Below, piece after piece: positions 25,277 through 35,625 of a stretch of DNA of 64,000 bases (positions within the stretch are counted from its first letter, which is position 1; each line of letters starts with the position of its first letter). The stretch lies in the NCBI RefSeq assembly GCF_003925875.1, contig NZ_AP019309.1, positions 1,674,001 to 1,738,000 on the forward strand, read 5' to 3'. Below the pieces are notes generated by a model that made no database searches, had not been told where the DNA came from, and was given only the letters and a program-made list of their open reading frames with translations. Both the position numbers and the translations under genes were made by a program. The stretch comes from Intestinibaculum porci. Lineage in GTDB: Bacteria; Bacillota_I; Bacilli_A; Erysipelotrichales; Coprobacillaceae.

Positions 25277-27080
25277 ATTCATCATCAACGGAAAGAATCG
25301 CCATAAAAGCTTCCTGTGGAATTTCCACAGAGCCCACGGCTTTCATACGCTTCTTCCCTTCTTTCTGTTTTTCTAACAGTTTCTTCTTACGGCTGATATC
25401 CCCTCCGTAACATTTTGCTAAAACGTTCTTACGCACAGCTTTAATGTTCGTACGGGCAATAATCTTGCCGTTAAAAGCGGCCTGGACAGGAATTTCAAAC
25501 TGCTGCCTTGGAATTAATTCTTTTAATTTGTTGCAGATAATACGGCCACGATCATAGGCGAAGTCTTTGTGTACAATCGTTGAAAGCGCATCGACCACTT
25601 CCCCATTTAACATGATATCCATCTTCTGCAGTTTAGACGGACGATAGCCTTCTAATTCATAATCAAAAGAAGCATAACCTTTTGTACATGATTTCAGTTT
25701 ATCGAAAAAGTCAAAGACAATTTCGGATAATGGGATGGAGTAAATGACATTACGACGGTTATCATCGAGATATTCAATGTCCTGATATTCCCCGCGCTTA
25801 TTCTGACATAATTCCATAATTGGCCCAATGTATTCTTCTGGCGTCATAATCGATGCTTTGACATAGGGCTCTTCGATCCGTGATAATGTTGTTGGATCAG
25901 GCATTTCCGCCGGATTGGCAACTTCCACCATCGTGCCATCGGTTAAATAGGCATGATAAACAACCGATGGAGCTGTAGCGATCAAATCTAAATTGAATTC
26001 ACGTTCTAATCGCTCTTCAATAACATCCATATGTAATAATCCTAAAAAGCCGCAGCGGAACCCGAAACCTAAAGCCTGAGAGGTTTCTGGTTCAAAGACT
26101 AATGAGGAATCGGATAATTCGACTTTTTCTAAGGCTTCGCGTAAATCGCTGTAACGCGCATTATCAACGGGATAAAGCCCGCAGTAAACCATTGGATTCA
26201 TCTTCTTATAACCAGGCAATGGGGCGCTGGCTGGATTTTCAATGGTCGTTACAGTATCACCGACATGAACATCCTTAATTGTTTTAATAGAAGCGGCGAT
26301 CCAGCCGACTTCCCCGGTTACTAATTCATCCTGTTTGACTTCATGAGGTGTACGCACCCCTAATTCTGTCACTTCATAGACGGAATCGGTTGCCATAAAG
26401 TGAATATGATCACCGACTTTGATCGATCCTTCTTTCACACAGACGATAATAATAACACCGCGATAAGAATCATAATAAGAATCGAAGATCAGCGCCTGAG
26501 TGGGATTATTGACGCTGCCTTGAGGGGCTGGGACATTTTTCACGATATCTTCTAAAACATCCTGAACGTTTAACCCGGTTTTTGCGGAGATCCGCGGTGC
26601 ATCATCAGCGGGTAAGCCAATTTCATCTTCGATTTCATGAATGGTGCGATCAACGTCTGCACTAGGCAAATCCACTTTATTAATAACGGGCAGGATTTCG
26701 AGGTCGTTGTCTAAAGCTAAATAGACATTGGCAAGCGTCTGGGCTTCCACGCCCTGTGACGCATCCACAACTAAGACAGCCCCTTCACAGGCTGCCAGGG
26801 AACGCGATACTTCATAAGAGAAGTCGACGTGGCCCGGTGTATCGATTAAGTGAAAGAGATAAGTTTTGCCATCTTTCGCCGTATAGTGTAACTGTACGGC
26901 ATTTAACTTAATGGTAATGCCTCTTTCCCGTTCAAGTTCCATACTGTCTAATAACTGATCTTTCATCTCACGATCGCTGACAGTATGTGTCAGCTGTAAG
27001 ATGCGATCGGCTAAAGTGCTTTTTCCATGATCGATATGGGCAATGATGGAAAAGTTTCTAATCAGTGATTGATCTATCAT
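25275..27080 (-). CDS. lepA: Elongation factor 4 (LepA GTPase)
   Basis: 601 residues, full length. G1 [14 protein letters not shown]3 DTPGHVDF, and G4 NKVDLPSAD are present, as are EF-G-like domains and the LepA-specific C-terminal domain ([28 protein letters not shown]). It acts on stalled or newly formed ribosomes. It is the last gene of a run that includes acpS and the SSB-like gene, ending in a terminator. Confidence 0.97.
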   Translation of the reverse strand: MIDQSLIRNFSIIAHIDHGKSTLADRILQLTHTVSDREMKDQLLDSMELERERGITIKLNAVQLHYTAKDGKTYLFHLIDTPGHVDFSYEVSRSLAACEGAVLVVDASQGVEAQTLANVYLALDNDLEILPVINKVDLPSADVDRTIHEIEDEIGLPADDAPRISAKTGLNVQDVLEDIVKNVPAPQGSVNNPTQALIFDSYYDSYRGVIIIVCVKEGSIKVGDHIHFMATDSVYEVTELGVRTPHEVKQDELVTGEVGWIAASIKTIKDVHVGDTVTTIENPASAPLPGYKKMNPMVYCGLYPVDNARYSDLREALEKVELSDSSLVFEPETSQALGFGFRCGFLGLLHMDVIEERLEREFNLDLIATAPSVVYHAYLTDGTMVEVANPAEMPDPTTLSRIEEPYVKASIMTPEEYIGPIMELCQNKRGEYQDIEYLDDNRRNVIYSIPLSEIVFDFFDKLKSCTKGYASFDYELEGYRPSKLQKMDIMLNGEVVDALSTIVHKDFAYDRGRIICNKLKELIPRQQFEIPVQAAFNGKIIARTNIKAVRKNVLAKCYGGDISRKKKLLEKQKEGKKRMKAVGSVEIPQEAFMAILSVDDE

Positions 27081-27089
27081 ATTGTACTC

Positions 27090-27410
27090 CTACTTTTTCT
27101 TTTTCATCAGCTGCTGTAAGTCATAATCTAAAACCTGACAGCTCTCTGCTTTGAGAATAATGGTATTCACATCCTCGGCTTTGTTTAACAAGCGTCCTTT
27201 CACTTCTAAAATGGATCCGACCACTGCTTCATCACTAATGCGCCTCGCTAAGCCCGGCCAAAGCAGTACGGGCAGCTTAACATAATTATGTGCAGGATCA
27301 TATTCATCATAAGGCTTTTTGACCTTCAGATAAATCAAATAATCATTTTGATGGGAAAGACTGCTTGGCATGGAAACTAAAATACCGGTAATAAAAAACT
27401 GATTAAACAT
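27090..27410 (-). CDS. Small OB-fold (SSB-like) protein
   Basis: 106 residues. The opening FFITGILVSMP and later GSILEVKGRLLNK and IILKAESCQVLD follow the beta-barrel pattern of single-stranded DNA-binding proteins, but it lacks the acidic tail of a standard SSB and ends in MKKKK. The start is supported by GTGAGGTGA. It lies 9 bp before lepA. It is probably a divergent SSB or PriB-like nucleic-acid-binding protein; no specific function can be assigned. Confidence 0.6.
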   Translation of the reverse strand: MFNQFFITGILVSMPSSLSHQNDYLIYLKVKKPYDEYDPAHNYVKLPVLLWPGLARRISDEAVVGSILEVKGRLLNKAEDVNTIILKAESCQVLDYDLQQLMKKKK

Positions 27411-27497
27411 AGGGTATCACCTCACCCTTAGCTTAAGGTATAAAGTTATCCCCGCAAAGCACCGAGGTCGTTTTTCACGATTTTTTTCTCGTTTTGT

Positions 27498-27830
27498 CTA
27501 CTCTTCGATAACGACAAAGGCGACGACGTAATCTTTTTCATGAGAGATCGAGATTTGCGCTTTCTCATCATTGAGATAGGGTGCGCCATCCTCATGATTT
27601 AAGATCTCAATATCGTGAAAAGGCTTGCCGCCAATGCCGGTGTGGAGTGCTTTTAAATACGCTTCCTTCCCGGCAAAGCGACCGCCTAAGTATTCTCGCC
27701 TTCGTTTATCTGAGCTTAGTTTTTGAAAACAAGCATATTCTTGTGGTGAAAGAATATGCTTGATCAAGGTTTCGTTATCGAGATCGAGTCGACGTAAATC
27801 GAGAATATCTGTCCCAATACCTTTAATCAT
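27498..27830 (-). CDS. acpS: Holo-[acyl-carrier-protein] synthase
   Basis: 110 residues. It transfers 4'-phosphopantetheine from CoA to acyl carrier protein. The N-terminal GIGTDILDLRRL, with its metal-binding Asp, and FAGKEAYLKAL, with the Glu ligand, are the family signatures. The C-terminal ISISHEKDYVVAFVV is also typical. The start overlaps the stop of the upstream 285-residue gene by one base, so translation is coupled. Confidence 0.93.
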   Translation of the reverse strand: MIKGIGTDILDLRRLDLDNETLIKHILSPQEYACFQKLSSDKRRREYLGGRFAGKEAYLKALHTGIGGKPFHDIEILNHEDGAPYLNDEKAQISISHEKDYVVAFVVIEE

Positions 27831-28687
27831 TATTCTTTCTTAAACTTCTTTTCATAAAGGTTCATCAGTTCATCTAAGCTCATATTGTCATCGACTTCAT
27901 TAATTAAAGAGTCATCCTCTTTTTTAAAGTCTAATTTGAATTTTCCTGTTCTTTCTTCGATGATTTTCATATCATCTTCGGTCTGCTCGGTTAGCGATGC
28001 GATATTTTTTAAACGATCTTCCACATTGTTGATGACTTCATCAGGCTTTTGTGGCTTACGCTGTGGTGTTTCTTCTTTTTTCGCATGTTTGTATTCTTTT
28101 TTCGCCTTTTTTGGCGCTTCAGTTTTCACCGGTGTTTTTTCTTTAGCCGGCGCTGCCTTGTCCTTCTTAACTTCGCTCGCCTGCTCTTCTTCATCTTCTG
28201 GTCCAAAGATTGGGGAGATCACCGGAATCAGTTCATCATTATTCATTTTGAACTTTTTCTTACGATTCGCCTTCTTGCGAATAACTGGCGCTTCTTCTTC
28301 CGAAACGGAGACACCGCTCATTGGTGAGATGATCTGTGTCATGACATAGGTATCTTTCGCTGGCGCAGCGGGCGCTTTTTGTTTAGGTTTATTCACTTTT
28401 TTCTCTGGCATGCTCTTTGGTTTAGGAGCAGGCGCAGGTTTTGGCTTAGGTTTTGGTTTATTGACCTGTGGTGCGACCTGCTGAGGCGCTTCTTTCACCG
28501 TTTCACGAACCGGCTGCTTGATCGCGGGTGCCGGTTTTTTCTCTTCGACTGGCGCCTGATAAGAAACCGGCGTTGACACTTTTTCTTTCCGGCGCTCTTC
28601 TAAAATCGGATCAAGGAAATCTTCCTCATCGTCTTCATCATTACCTAATAACCAGTTCTTCAGTTTAGATCCAAAATTATTCTTCAT
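27830..28687 (-). CDS. Low-complexity Lys/Pro/Ala-rich protein with repeated ISP-x-x-G motif
   Basis: 285 residues, not recognised by family. Acidic N-terminus (NDEDDEEDFLDPILEE), then a long Pro/Lys/Ala region (about 45-110). Two copies of a short motif follow, IISPMSG at 119-125 and VISPIFG at 157-163, each followed by acidic residues. More charged linker leads to helical C-terminal segments, about 218-245 and 265-285. There is no signal peptide or membrane segment, so it should be cytoplasmic and largely disordered. It lies between the thioredoxin-like gene and acpS. It may be a scaffold that binds partners through the repeated motif; this is inference. Confidence 0.65.
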   Translation of the reverse strand: MKNNFGSKLKNWLLGNDEDDEEDFLDPILEERRKEKVSTPVSYQAPVEEKKPAPAIKQPVRETVKEAPQQVAPQVNKPKPKPKPAPAPKPKSMPEKKVNKPKQKAPAAPAKDTYVMTQIISPMSGVSVSEEEAPVIRKKANRKKKFKMNNDELIPVISPIFGPEDEEEQASEVKKDKAAPAKEKTPVKTEAPKKAKKEYKHAKKEETPQRKPQKPDEVINNVEDRLKNIASLTEQTEDDMKIIEERTGKFKLDFKKEDDSLINEVDDNMSLDELMNLYEKKFKKE

Positions 28688-28718
28688 GATATTCTCACCT
28701 CATCATTACGCTCTTACA

Positions 28719-29039
28719 TTACTTTACTGAATCGAGGAAGTGCTGCACTTCTTCCTGGGTTTTTCTTAATTTAGACACAAATCTTCCAGTTTCCTTGCCA
28801 TCTTCATAAGTGATGAAGGAAGGAATCCCTAAAATGCCTAATTCAATACATAAATCTAATAATTCATCACGATCGACTAAATAGAACGTGAATTCTGGGT
28901 TCTTTTCAACGACGTCCGCAATATACATCTTCGTATATGTACAATCCGGACACCACGTTGCACTAAACATCACGCAGGCTTTCTGTTTGATCGCCTGTGC
29001 GTATTCTTCCACACTATTAATCTTTGTTAAGTGATCCAT
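28719..29039 (-). CDS. Thioredoxin-like protein (CPDC)
   Basis: 106 residues with a thioredoxin fold. The redox motif is CPDC in ATWCPDCTYTK, and the cis-proline is in GILGIPSFITY. It resembles the B. subtilis YtpP group more than TrxA because of the CPDC site and ATWCPDC context. Cytoplasmic. It overlaps the trmB end by 23 bp and is co-transcribed with it. The reduced partner is unknown. Confidence 0.8.
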   Translation of the reverse strand: MDHLTKINSVEEYAQAIKQKACVMFSATWCPDCTYTKMYIADVVEKNPEFTFYLVDRDELLDLCIELGILGIPSFITYEDGKETGRFVSKLRKTQEEVQHFLDSVK

Positions 29040-29685
29040 TTTCTCTCTCCTTATAAATCACATCCGCCCGGTAAATAGGTCCACGCGGTGCGAACTTTCT
29101 TTCATATTCGGTTTCAATGTTGTCTTCATAGCCTTCACTATGATGTAAGTCTAAACAGATATCATTAAAATAAAGACCATAATTGGCAAAGGAAGCCAGG
29201 GAATATTCAAATAACCCCCGGTTATCTGTTTTTAAGACCAAATGCCCTTCCTCTTTTAATAATATTTTATAAATATCCAGGAAGGTTGGATAAGTTAAAC
29301 GTCTCTTGGCATGGCGCTTTTTAGGCCATGGATCAGAGAAGTTTAAGAAGATCTGTGCCACTTCTCCAGGGGCAAAAACCTCTGGTAAAACGGTCGCGTC
29401 TTCTTTCATATAACGTAAGTTAGGCAAATGCTCTTCAATGCCTTTGTTTAAAGCAATCGCACAAACCGTTGTATATTTTTCAATACCAATAAAGTTAATA
29501 TCAGGATAACGTCTTGCATTTTCCAGGATAAAGTCTCCCTTGCCCATGCCAATTTCAATAAAAATAGGATGATCATTACCAAAAACGTCATGCCATTTCC
29601 CTGCCATATCCTTAGGATTAACAAAGCAGAGATCGCTATGGGCCTGTAAAATATCCAAGGCGTCTGGGTTATTTCTTAATCTCAT
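29017..29685 (-). CDS. trmB: tRNA (guanine-N7)-methyltransferase
   Basis: 222 residues from the ATG at 29685, which has GGAGGT directly upstream. It methylates G46 of tRNA with SAM. Motifs include IFIEIGMGKGDFI (SAM binding), INFIGIEKY, FLNFSDPWPKKRHAKRRL (the family signature) and the C-terminal TEYERKF. It follows the pseudouridine synthase gene, and its end overlaps the thioredoxin-like gene. Confidence 0.95.
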   Translation of the reverse strand: MRLRNNPDALDILQAHSDLCFVNPKDMAGKWHDVFGNDHPIFIEIGMGKGDFILENARRYPDINFIGIEKYTTVCAIALNKGIEEHLPNLRYMKEDATVLPEVFAPGEVAQIFLNFSDPWPKKRHAKRRLTYPTFLDIYKILLKEEGHLVLKTDNRGLFEYSLASFANYGLYFNDICLDLHHSEGYEDNIETEYERKFAPRGPIYRADVIYKERENGSLNKD

Positions 29686-29709
29686 GTCTACCTCCAAAAC
29701 TAGAAATCA

Positions 29710-30417
29710 TTATACCATAGTTTTAGGCGCGAGGCTATGGATTTCCTCGGCTGTTAAAGGGCGATAAGAGCCAACTTCTAAGTTAGGATCTAAGGTTAAG
29801 CTGCCCATCTTGATACGTTTTAAAAAAAGGACTGGTTTCCCGATTTTCAGGAACATTCTTTTGACCTGATGGAACTTACCTTCCATAATCGTCACATGAC
29901 AGAGATGTTTTTGCACGTCAATAACTTCTAATGTGGCTGGCAGACAGGTCATATCATCTAAACTCATGCCAGAGGCAAACAAGGCAATATCCTCTTTTGT
30001 CACATCGCCATCACAAATCACTTCATAAGTTTTGGGGCAATGCGATTTCGGAGACGTTAACTGATGACCTAAAGCGCCATCATTACTGATAATGAGCAAA
30101 CCTTCCGTATCGACATCCAAACGGCCGATGGGAAATAAGTCGGTATGCACATCATCAATCAGATCGATAACTGTCGGATAGACATTATCAATCGTTGCCG
30201 AAACATAACCTTGCGGCTTATTGAGCATAAAGTAAACTTTTTCCTGGTAATTGACAGCTTCCTCATCAACGGTAATGTGATCCGTTGCCGGATCAACCGG
30301 AAAGCGATCTTGTTTAATCACTTCGCCATTCACGGTGACCCGTTTGTCTTTTAATAGCTTTTTTACTTCTTTTCGCGTGCCATAACCGGCATGCGCTAAT
30401 AGTTTATCAATTCTCAT
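29710..30417 (-). CDS. rsuA: 16S rRNA pseudouridine synthase (RsuA family)
   Basis: 235 residues. An N-terminal S4 domain (about 1-60; MRIDKLLAHAGYGTRKEVKKLL) is followed by the synthase domain with catalytic Asp in GRLDVDTEGLLIISNDG. The length and HLTSPKSHCPKTYEV suit RsuA (position 516 of 16S rRNA) rather than RluB, but this is not certain. The start overlaps the stop of the lipoprotein gene by four bases. Confidence 0.87.
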   Translation of the reverse strand: MRIDKLLAHAGYGTRKEVKKLLKDKRVTVNGEVIKQDRFPVDPATDHITVDEEAVNYQEKVYFMLNKPQGYVSATIDNVYPTVIDLIDDVHTDLFPIGRLDVDTEGLLIISNDGALGHQLTSPKSHCPKTYEVICDGDVTKEDIALFASGMSLDDMTCLPATLEVIDVQKHLCHVTIMEGKFHQVKRMFLKIGKPVLFLKRIKMGSLTLDPNLEVGSYRPLTAEEIHSLAPKTMV

Positions 30418-30896
30418 GGTTTTACCTCAATGACTCTCGTTACCTTATGGGTGTATTTTTTATTTGTATAATATGTCAGGCTCATTTGAATAGCGGTCTT
30501 ACGATAAACCCGACCAGATAAGTCAAAGCCTTTCACATACCCTTTTTTCTTATTAACATATCCAGGAACCATCGTATAGCTTTCTTCATCAAAGATGCCA
30601 ATACTAGGATGATACTGATCCTTAATGGCTGATGAATAAGCTAACGCCGAGATCTTATACATCTTGATCTTAGGATCATGAACAATCAGATCATAGGTAT
30701 AGTATTTTCCCATATTACTAAAGACGAGTTTTGTCTCGAAATCCTTAGAATAATCATAAAATGACTTTGTATTTTCTATAATCTTTAATGCTTTTCGATA
30801 GTTTTGCAACTGCGTACTTGAAGCGTCGGATGTCTTTTTAGAAGTTGTACATCCACAAAGTACAAATAAGGTTAACAAGAGGATTCCTTTTTTCAT
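30414..30896 (-). CDS. Small predicted lipoprotein
   Basis: 160 residues from the ATG at 30896, preceded by GAGGTGG. The signal peptide MKKGILLLTLFVLCGC ends in an LCGC lipobox, so Cys16 should be lipidated and the protein held on the outer face of the membrane. The mature part is beta-rich with many Lys/Tyr and no recognised domain. It is coupled to rsuA by a four-base overlap, an odd pairing probably reflecting shared promoter rather than function. Confidence 0.75.
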   Translation of the reverse strand: MKKGILLLTLFVLCGCTTSKKTSDASSTQLQNYRKALKIIENTKSFYDYSKDFETKLVFSNMGKYYTYDLIVHDPKIKMYKISALAYSSAIKDQYHPSIGIFDEESYTMVPGYVNKKKGYVKGFDLSGRVYRKTAIQMSLTYYTNKKYTHKVTRVIEVKP

Positions 30897-30985
30897 AGTA
30901 CCACCTCGTTTATTATAACATAACATCTCTAATGACTAAAGCTTATTTATTGATTTCACTTAAGGGCAAATACGTTTTATGATAA

Positions 30986-31016
30986 GCAAAAAGAAGTGCC
31001 GAAGCACCTCTTTCTT
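30986..31016 (-). terminator. Terminator of the nagA/epimerase unit
   Basis: AGAGGTGC-TTCG-GCACTTCT followed by TTTTGC on the minus strand. Confidence 0.75.
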
Positions 31017-31017
31017 A

Positions 31018-31893
31018 CTATTTGATTTCAATCGCAAAGTCGCAGCTGAAGCTTTCGCCCTTCTTTAATGTGACAATGCTTTCTTTGTCTTTAAATTCAC
31101 CATGAAAGTCAACATAATCCGTATGACCTACCCATGGTTCAATCGCCAACAGACCACCGGTATGTTTGCTTGTCCATAAACCTAAATGATCAAAGCCATG
31201 CATATGGAATGTCAGCACTTTATCATTCACTAATGATTTTAAAGAAACAGATTCACTCTTGAAATGCGGAATGACAATCGCATCGCTGTTGAAAAGTGCC
31301 TGACGGATAAAGAAGCGACGTTCATTTTCAAAGAATGGTTTCGTTTCATGACTCATTCCGCCACGCGCTGGATAAATCACTTTCTGACTCAGCGTTTCGT
31401 TTTCTGAGAACTCGATATAGTAATCATTGGCTGCTTCCCCTTCTAAAAATGGGCAGGTAAAAGCGGGATGACCGCCAATCTGGAAATAGATATGATCTTC
31501 TTTGTTGTTTTCTACTTTGAAAGCCGCTTTTAAGCTGTTGCCAGCTAATGTATAAGTGACATATAAATCAAAAGCGTAAGGATACATCTTTTTCGTTTCT
31601 TCACTGTCACTTAAGTGGAAGATGACATGGGTATCATCACTTTCGACAATCTCATAAGTGCTGTTACGAGAAAAACCATGCTGATTCATTTCATAAGTGT
31701 GGCCCTCAATGACTGTCTTGCCATCTTTTAAGGCTCCGACAATCGGAAATAAGACCGGTGCACTATGGCCCCATAAAGCCGGATCCTGTTTCCACATATA
31801 ATTGATCCCATCCTGCTTACCAATCAGTTTCGCAATTTCCGCACCTTTAGGATCTAAGTGTGCTTCTAAATAATCATTGTGTAATGTAATCAT
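31018..31893 (-). CDS. Aldose 1-epimerase-like protein (LacX type)
   Basis: 291 residues with the galactose mutarotase beta-sandwich. The N-terminal LHNDYLEAHLDPKGAEIAKL, the HGFSRNS segment with a likely catalytic His, and the GGHPAFTCP motif are LacX-like features. It probably interconverts sugar anomers or sugar phosphates. It lies 13 bp after nagA, suggesting a joint role in amino-sugar use. Substrate unresolved. Confidence 0.8.
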   Translation of the reverse strand: MITLHNDYLEAHLDPKGAEIAKLIGKQDGINYMWKQDPALWGHSAPVLFPIVGALKDGKTVIEGHTYEMNQHGFSRNSTYEIVESDDTHVIFHLSDSEETKKMYPYAFDLYVTYTLAGNSLKAAFKVENNKEDHIYFQIGGHPAFTCPFLEGEAANDYYIEFSENETLSQKVIYPARGGMSHETKPFFENERRFFIRQALFNSDAIVIPHFKSESVSLKSLVNDKVLTFHMHGFDHLGLWTSKHTGGLLAIEPWVGHTDYVDFHGEFKDKESIVTLKKGESFSCDFAIEIK

Positions 31894-31906
31894 CTTTGTA
31901 CCTCTT

Positions 31907-33034
31907 CTAATATTTCTTTTGTCCTTTCACAAACGCTGCTTTGACATCAATGTTTTCATCAAAAAGAATCAGATCGGCAATAAAACCTTCTTTAATTAAA
32001 CCTAAGTCTTTGATATGAAGTGATCGCGCCGGATTGTACGACGCCATTTTGACAGCCGTTAAGAGTGGGATATTTAAGTGAGTGACGGCATTTCTGACTT
32101 CTTCATTAAGACCGGTAATACTGCCGGCAATCGTGCCATCTGCTAACTCAGCGCGGCCACCTTTGACCCATACCTTCTGACCGCCAAGCATATACTGTCC
32201 CACTGGCATGCCAGCACATTCTAAGGAATCAGTAATCAGACATAAGTGATCAGGTCCTTTGAGTCGCGCTAAGATTTTTGCCGATGGCCAATAAACATGT
32301 TTGCCATCTAAAATCAGTTCCGCATAGACATCAGGACTATTCATGACCGCCCCCACAATACCAGGAGCGCGGTGTTTTAACGGCGTCATCGCATTAAACG
32401 TATGGGTGGTGGAATTCGCGCCTAAGGCAAAAGCTTTCATCGCCTGCTCATACGTCGCATCGCTATGCCCGACAGAAACAGAGATGCCTTCTTCATATAA
32501 TGCGCGAATAAGCACGTCTGCGCCTTCATTTTCTGGGGCTAACGTAATTTTCTTGACAATGTCATGACCACCAGTTAAAGCTAAAAAGTTTTCTAGCGTA
32601 GCGGGAATGATATTTTTGGCATCCTGAGCGCCTTTATGCGTTTCAGAAATAAAAGGTCCTTCCATATGAACCCCTAAAATACGAGCACCGGCTTCATGAC
32701 CCATGACCCGTGCGACCGCCGCAATAGCCTGCGCGACATCGCTAATGGGCATCGTCATCGTGGTGGGCAGATAAGACGTACAGCCAGTGGTGAGATTAGC
32801 CTCTGAGATCGTCTGCAAATGATCCTCTAAGGCATCCATCGTATCACAGTTTTTACGACCATGAGTATGCAAGTCGATAAAACCTGGGGAAACATAATAA
32901 CCTTTGGCATCAAAAACCTGCGCACCATCTGGCACGTCATGGCTTAAGGCCACGATTCGCCCCTCACTGACAATAATATTGACCTGGGCAATATCATCTT
33001 CAAGAAGAACGTTTCCATTTTTAATACATAACAT
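31907..33034 (-). CDS. nagA: N-acetylglucosamine-6-phosphate deacetylase
   Basis: 375 residues, amidohydrolase fold. It removes acetate from GlcNAc-6-P in amino-sugar and wall recycling. Metal and substrate motifs are visible: DLHTHG, GVHMEGPFIS, SVGHSDATY, THTFNAMTPL and the catalytic Asp in LITDSLECAGM. GGAGG precedes the ATG. An extended -10 (TGCTATAAT) lies about 30 bases upstream. nagB is not in the window. Confidence 0.93.
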   Translation of the reverse strand: MLCIKNGNVLLEDDIAQVNIIVSEGRIVALSHDVPDGAQVFDAKGYYVSPGFIDLHTHGRKNCDTMDALEDHLQTISEANLTTGCTSYLPTTMTMPISDVAQAIAAVARVMGHEAGARILGVHMEGPFISETHKGAQDAKNIIPATLENFLALTGGHDIVKKITLAPENEGADVLIRALYEEGISVSVGHSDATYEQAMKAFALGANSTTHTFNAMTPLKHRAPGIVGAVMNSPDVYAELILDGKHVYWPSAKILARLKGPDHLCLITDSLECAGMPVGQYMLGGQKVWVKGGRAELADGTIAGSITGLNEEVRNAVTHLNIPLLTAVKMASYNPARSLHIKDLGLIKEGFIADLILFDENIDVKAAFVKGQKKY

Positions 33035-33068
33035 AATAATATTCCTCCTATCGCCATTATAGCATAGC

Positions 33069-33098
33069 GCAAAACAAAAGGGAGGAAATTTTCCCTCC
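33069..33098 (-). terminator. Terminator of the nusA-rbfA operon
   Basis: GGGAGGGAAAATTT-CCTCCCTTTTGTTTT type hairpin and T tract on the minus strand, just after rbfA. Confidence 0.75.
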
Positions 33099-33104
33099 CT
33101 GATC

Positions 33105-33443
33105 CTACTTCTTATGTAAATTGGCTAACAGTTCATCAATATGATTGCCATACTGAATGGACTCATCCTGTACGAAATGTAATTCCGGACATTTACGAAG
33201 CGGTAATGTTTTTGATAATTTTGAACGAATAAAGCCTTTTGAACGTTCTAACGCTTCCATTGAGCGTTTATTATGTTCCATAAAAGAAACATAGACTTTC
33301 GCAATGGATAAATCATTCGTACATTCAACGGCCGTAACGGTCACGGTTTTCACGGCTGGGTCTTTGACTTCATCACGTAAAATCAGCGACAGTTCACGGA
33401 GAATCAAGGCATTCGTTCGTGATACTTTGACTTGATTGGCCAT
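33105..33443 (-). CDS. rbfA: Ribosome-binding factor A
   Basis: 112 residues with the KH-like fold of RbfA, a late 30S maturation factor. Family features are the N-terminal SRTNALILRELSLILRDEVKDP and the central LSIAKVYVSF. Its ATG overlaps the infB stop by one base. It ends the nusA-ylxR-ylxQ-infB-rbfA operon. B. subtilis has ylxP between infB and rbfA; it is absent here. Confidence 0.93.
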   Translation of the reverse strand: MANQVKVSRTNALILRELSLILRDEVKDPAVKTVTVTAVECTNDLSIAKVYVSFMEHNKRSMEALERSKGFIRSKLSKTLPLRKCPELHFVQDESIQYGNHIDELLANLHKK

Positions 33444-35305
33444 TAAGCTCTTTCTACCTCTTTCATAATATAGCCTTCAACGATATCGCCTTCCTTGATA
33501 TCATTAAAGTTTTCAATCATCAGCCCACATTCAAAGCCCTGAGCGACTTCCTTCGCATCATCTTTGAAACGTTTTAATGATGATAATTTACCTTCATAAA
33601 CGACAACCCCATCACGAATCAGACGGACGCCGCTGTTACGTTTGATCACCCCATCAGTGACATAGCAGCCAGCGATATTACCAAGTTTAGAAACTTTGTA
33701 AATCTGACGGATTTCAGCCTGACCAGTGACAACTTCTTCTAATTCAGGAGCTAACATACCCTTCATGGCAGCTTCAATTTCTTCAACCATCTTATAGATG
33801 ACATTATGTAAACGAATTTCTACGCCTTCTTCTTCCGCTTTACGACGCACATTAGCATCCGGACGGACATTGAAGCCATAAATAATCGCTTTTGAAGCGC
33901 TCGCTAAGAGGACATCAGATTCTGAGATTGCCCCGACAGTAGAGCGAATCACATTGACTTTAGCCCCTTCGATATCAATCTTTTCTAATGATGAACGCAC
34001 CGCTTCCGCAGTCCCGTTGACATCCGCTTTAACGATGACATTTAAGTTGGCCACTTCGCCTTCTTTGATCTGATTGAATAAATCGTCTAAAGACATCGCT
34101 GAAGAAGTATTTCTTTCTTTTTCCTGTTTGATCTTCGCACGTTCTTCACCGATTCGACGAGCTTCTTTTTCTGATGGGAAGACCATAAATTTATCCCCAG
34201 CTTCTGGAACATCATTTAAACCAGTAATTTCCACTGGTGTAGCTGGTCCAGCATCTTTTAAAGAGCGTCCTGAATCATTTAACATCTGACGCACACGCCC
34301 GAACGTTGAACCAACAACGATTGGATCACCGGCATGTAAAGTCCCGTTCTGAACTAATAACGTCGCTACCGGGCCACGGCCACGATCTAAGCGGCCTTCA
34401 ACAACTGTCCCTAAAGCTAAACGTTTTGGATTCGCTTTTAATTCAGCCATTTCCGCAACGATGATGACGGTTTCTAATAATTCCGTAATCCCAATGCCTT
34501 TTTTCGCTGAGATATTACAGTAAGGTACATCTCCGCCCCAGTCTTCTGGTAATAGGCCCAGTTCTGAGACTTCATTTTTAATACGGTCAGGATCAGCGCC
34601 TTCCTTATCGATCTTATTGACCGCAACGATGATTGGTACATTGGCTGCTTTCGCATGGTCAACGGCTTCACGTGTCTGAGGCATAACCCCATCATCAGCC
34701 GCTACGACGATAATAACGATATCGGTACACTGTGCCCCGCGCGCACGCATCGCTGTGAACGCTTCATGACCTGGCGTATCTAAGAAGGTAATCTTCTTGC
34801 CATTCACTGGTACCTGATAAGCCCCGATATGCTGCGTAATACCACCAAATTCACCTTCGGCTACACGCGATTTACGGATATGGTCAAGCAAAGTTGTTTT
34901 CCCATGATCGACATGTCCCATAATTGTGACAACTGGTGGTCTTGGCTGTAAATCCGCAGGATCATCAACGATATCCATATCTTCGAAGTTTAATGCAGAG
35001 GCATTATTAACCTTCTTCGCTTCATAACCGTATTCCAGACAGATCAATTCGACCTGTTCATCATTTAATGAAGAGTTGATGGTCACCATCGTTCCTAACA
35101 TGAATAAGACTTTGATGACTTCCGCTGGTGTTTTACCTAATTTTTCTGCTAATTCTTCAACTGTGACACCGTCTTCATATTCACAAATGCCATCATTGAG
35201 CAGTTTCTTATCATCTTTTTTGTTAGGGAAGCTGGCACCCGTTTTCTTTTTGTTTTTATTGTTACTGTTATGTCCCTTTTTGTTGTTCTTTGTTTTTTTC
35301 GCCAT
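33443..35305 (-). CDS. infB: Translation initiation factor IF-2
   Basis: 620 residues. It brings initiator tRNA to the 30S subunit. G1 [13 protein letters not shown]3 DTPGHEAFT, and G4 NKIDKEG are present, followed by domains II-IV. The N-terminal extension is short and very Lys/Asn-rich ([18 protein letters not shown]), so the protein is shorter than the B. subtilis form. It is separated by 2 bp from ylxQ and overlaps rbfA. Confidence 0.97.
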   Translation of the reverse strand: MAKKTKNNKKGHNSNNKNKKKTGASFPNKKDDKKLLNDGICEYEDGVTVEELAEKLGKTPAEVIKVLFMLGTMVTINSSLNDEQVELICLEYGYEAKKVNNASALNFEDMDIVDDPADLQPRPPVVTIMGHVDHGKTTLLDHIRKSRVAEGEFGGITQHIGAYQVPVNGKKITFLDTPGHEAFTAMRARGAQCTDIVIIVVAADDGVMPQTREAVDHAKAANVPIIVAVNKIDKEGADPDRIKNEVSELGLLPEDWGGDVPYCNISAKKGIGITELLETVIIVAEMAELKANPKRLALGTVVEGRLDRGRGPVATLLVQNGTLHAGDPIVVGSTFGRVRQMLNDSGRSLKDAGPATPVEITGLNDVPEAGDKFMVFPSEKEARRIGEERAKIKQEKERNTSSAMSLDDLFNQIKEGEVANLNVIVKADVNGTAEAVRSSLEKIDIEGAKVNVIRSTVGAISESDVLLASASKAIIYGFNVRPDANVRRKAEEEGVEIRLHNVIYKMVEEIEAAMKGMLAPELEEVVTGQAEIRQIYKVSKLGNIAGCYVTDGVIKRNSGVRLIRDGVVVYEGKLSSLKRFKDDAKEVAQGFECGLMIENFNDIKEGDIVEGYIMKEVERA

Positions 35306-35307
35306 AA

Positions 35308-35625
35308 TTAACCTCCTAACTTTTCTTTTAATTTCTGCGCAAAGCCCCGATCAAGAATGGCTATAACCATGCGGTTATTTTTCCCAATCGCATGTGACAA
35401 TGCGTCTGCACTGTTCCAGATGACATAATCGACATCATAGAACTTACATTTATCAGAAAACTTCTTTTTCGTATTATCGCTTGCGTCGCTAGCGATAATG
35501 ACGAAAGAAGCCTTCTTGCTTTGAATTGCCTTTAAGGCGGTTTCTCCGGTCGCGACTTTGCGCGCCCTTGCCGCCAAGCCGATATAATTTAAAATATCAG
35601 CTGACATATTTTGCGAGTTCGTCAT
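35308..35625 (-). CDS. ylxQ: L7Ae-family RNA-binding protein (YlxQ)
   Basis: About 105 residues, L7Ae/L30e fold, a K-turn RNA-binding protein of the nusA-infB operon. The segment [17 protein letters not shown] and the end [10 protein letters not shown] match YlxQ. The start is uncertain: ATGs at 35634, 35625 and 35607 are all possible and none has a good ribosome site. It overlaps ylxR, so coupled translation is likely. Confidence 0.85.
   Translation of the reverse strand: MTNSQNMSADILNYIGLAARARKVATGETALKAIQSKKASFVIIASDASDNTKKKFSDKCKFYDVDYVIWNSADALSHAIGKNNRMVIAILDRGFAQKLKEKLGG

Noticed and set aside
27885-28349. 154-codon Ser/Phe-rich plus-strand ORF
   Set aside because: Mirror of the Lys/Glu-rich low-complexity gene on the minus strand; composition explained by the complementary codons.
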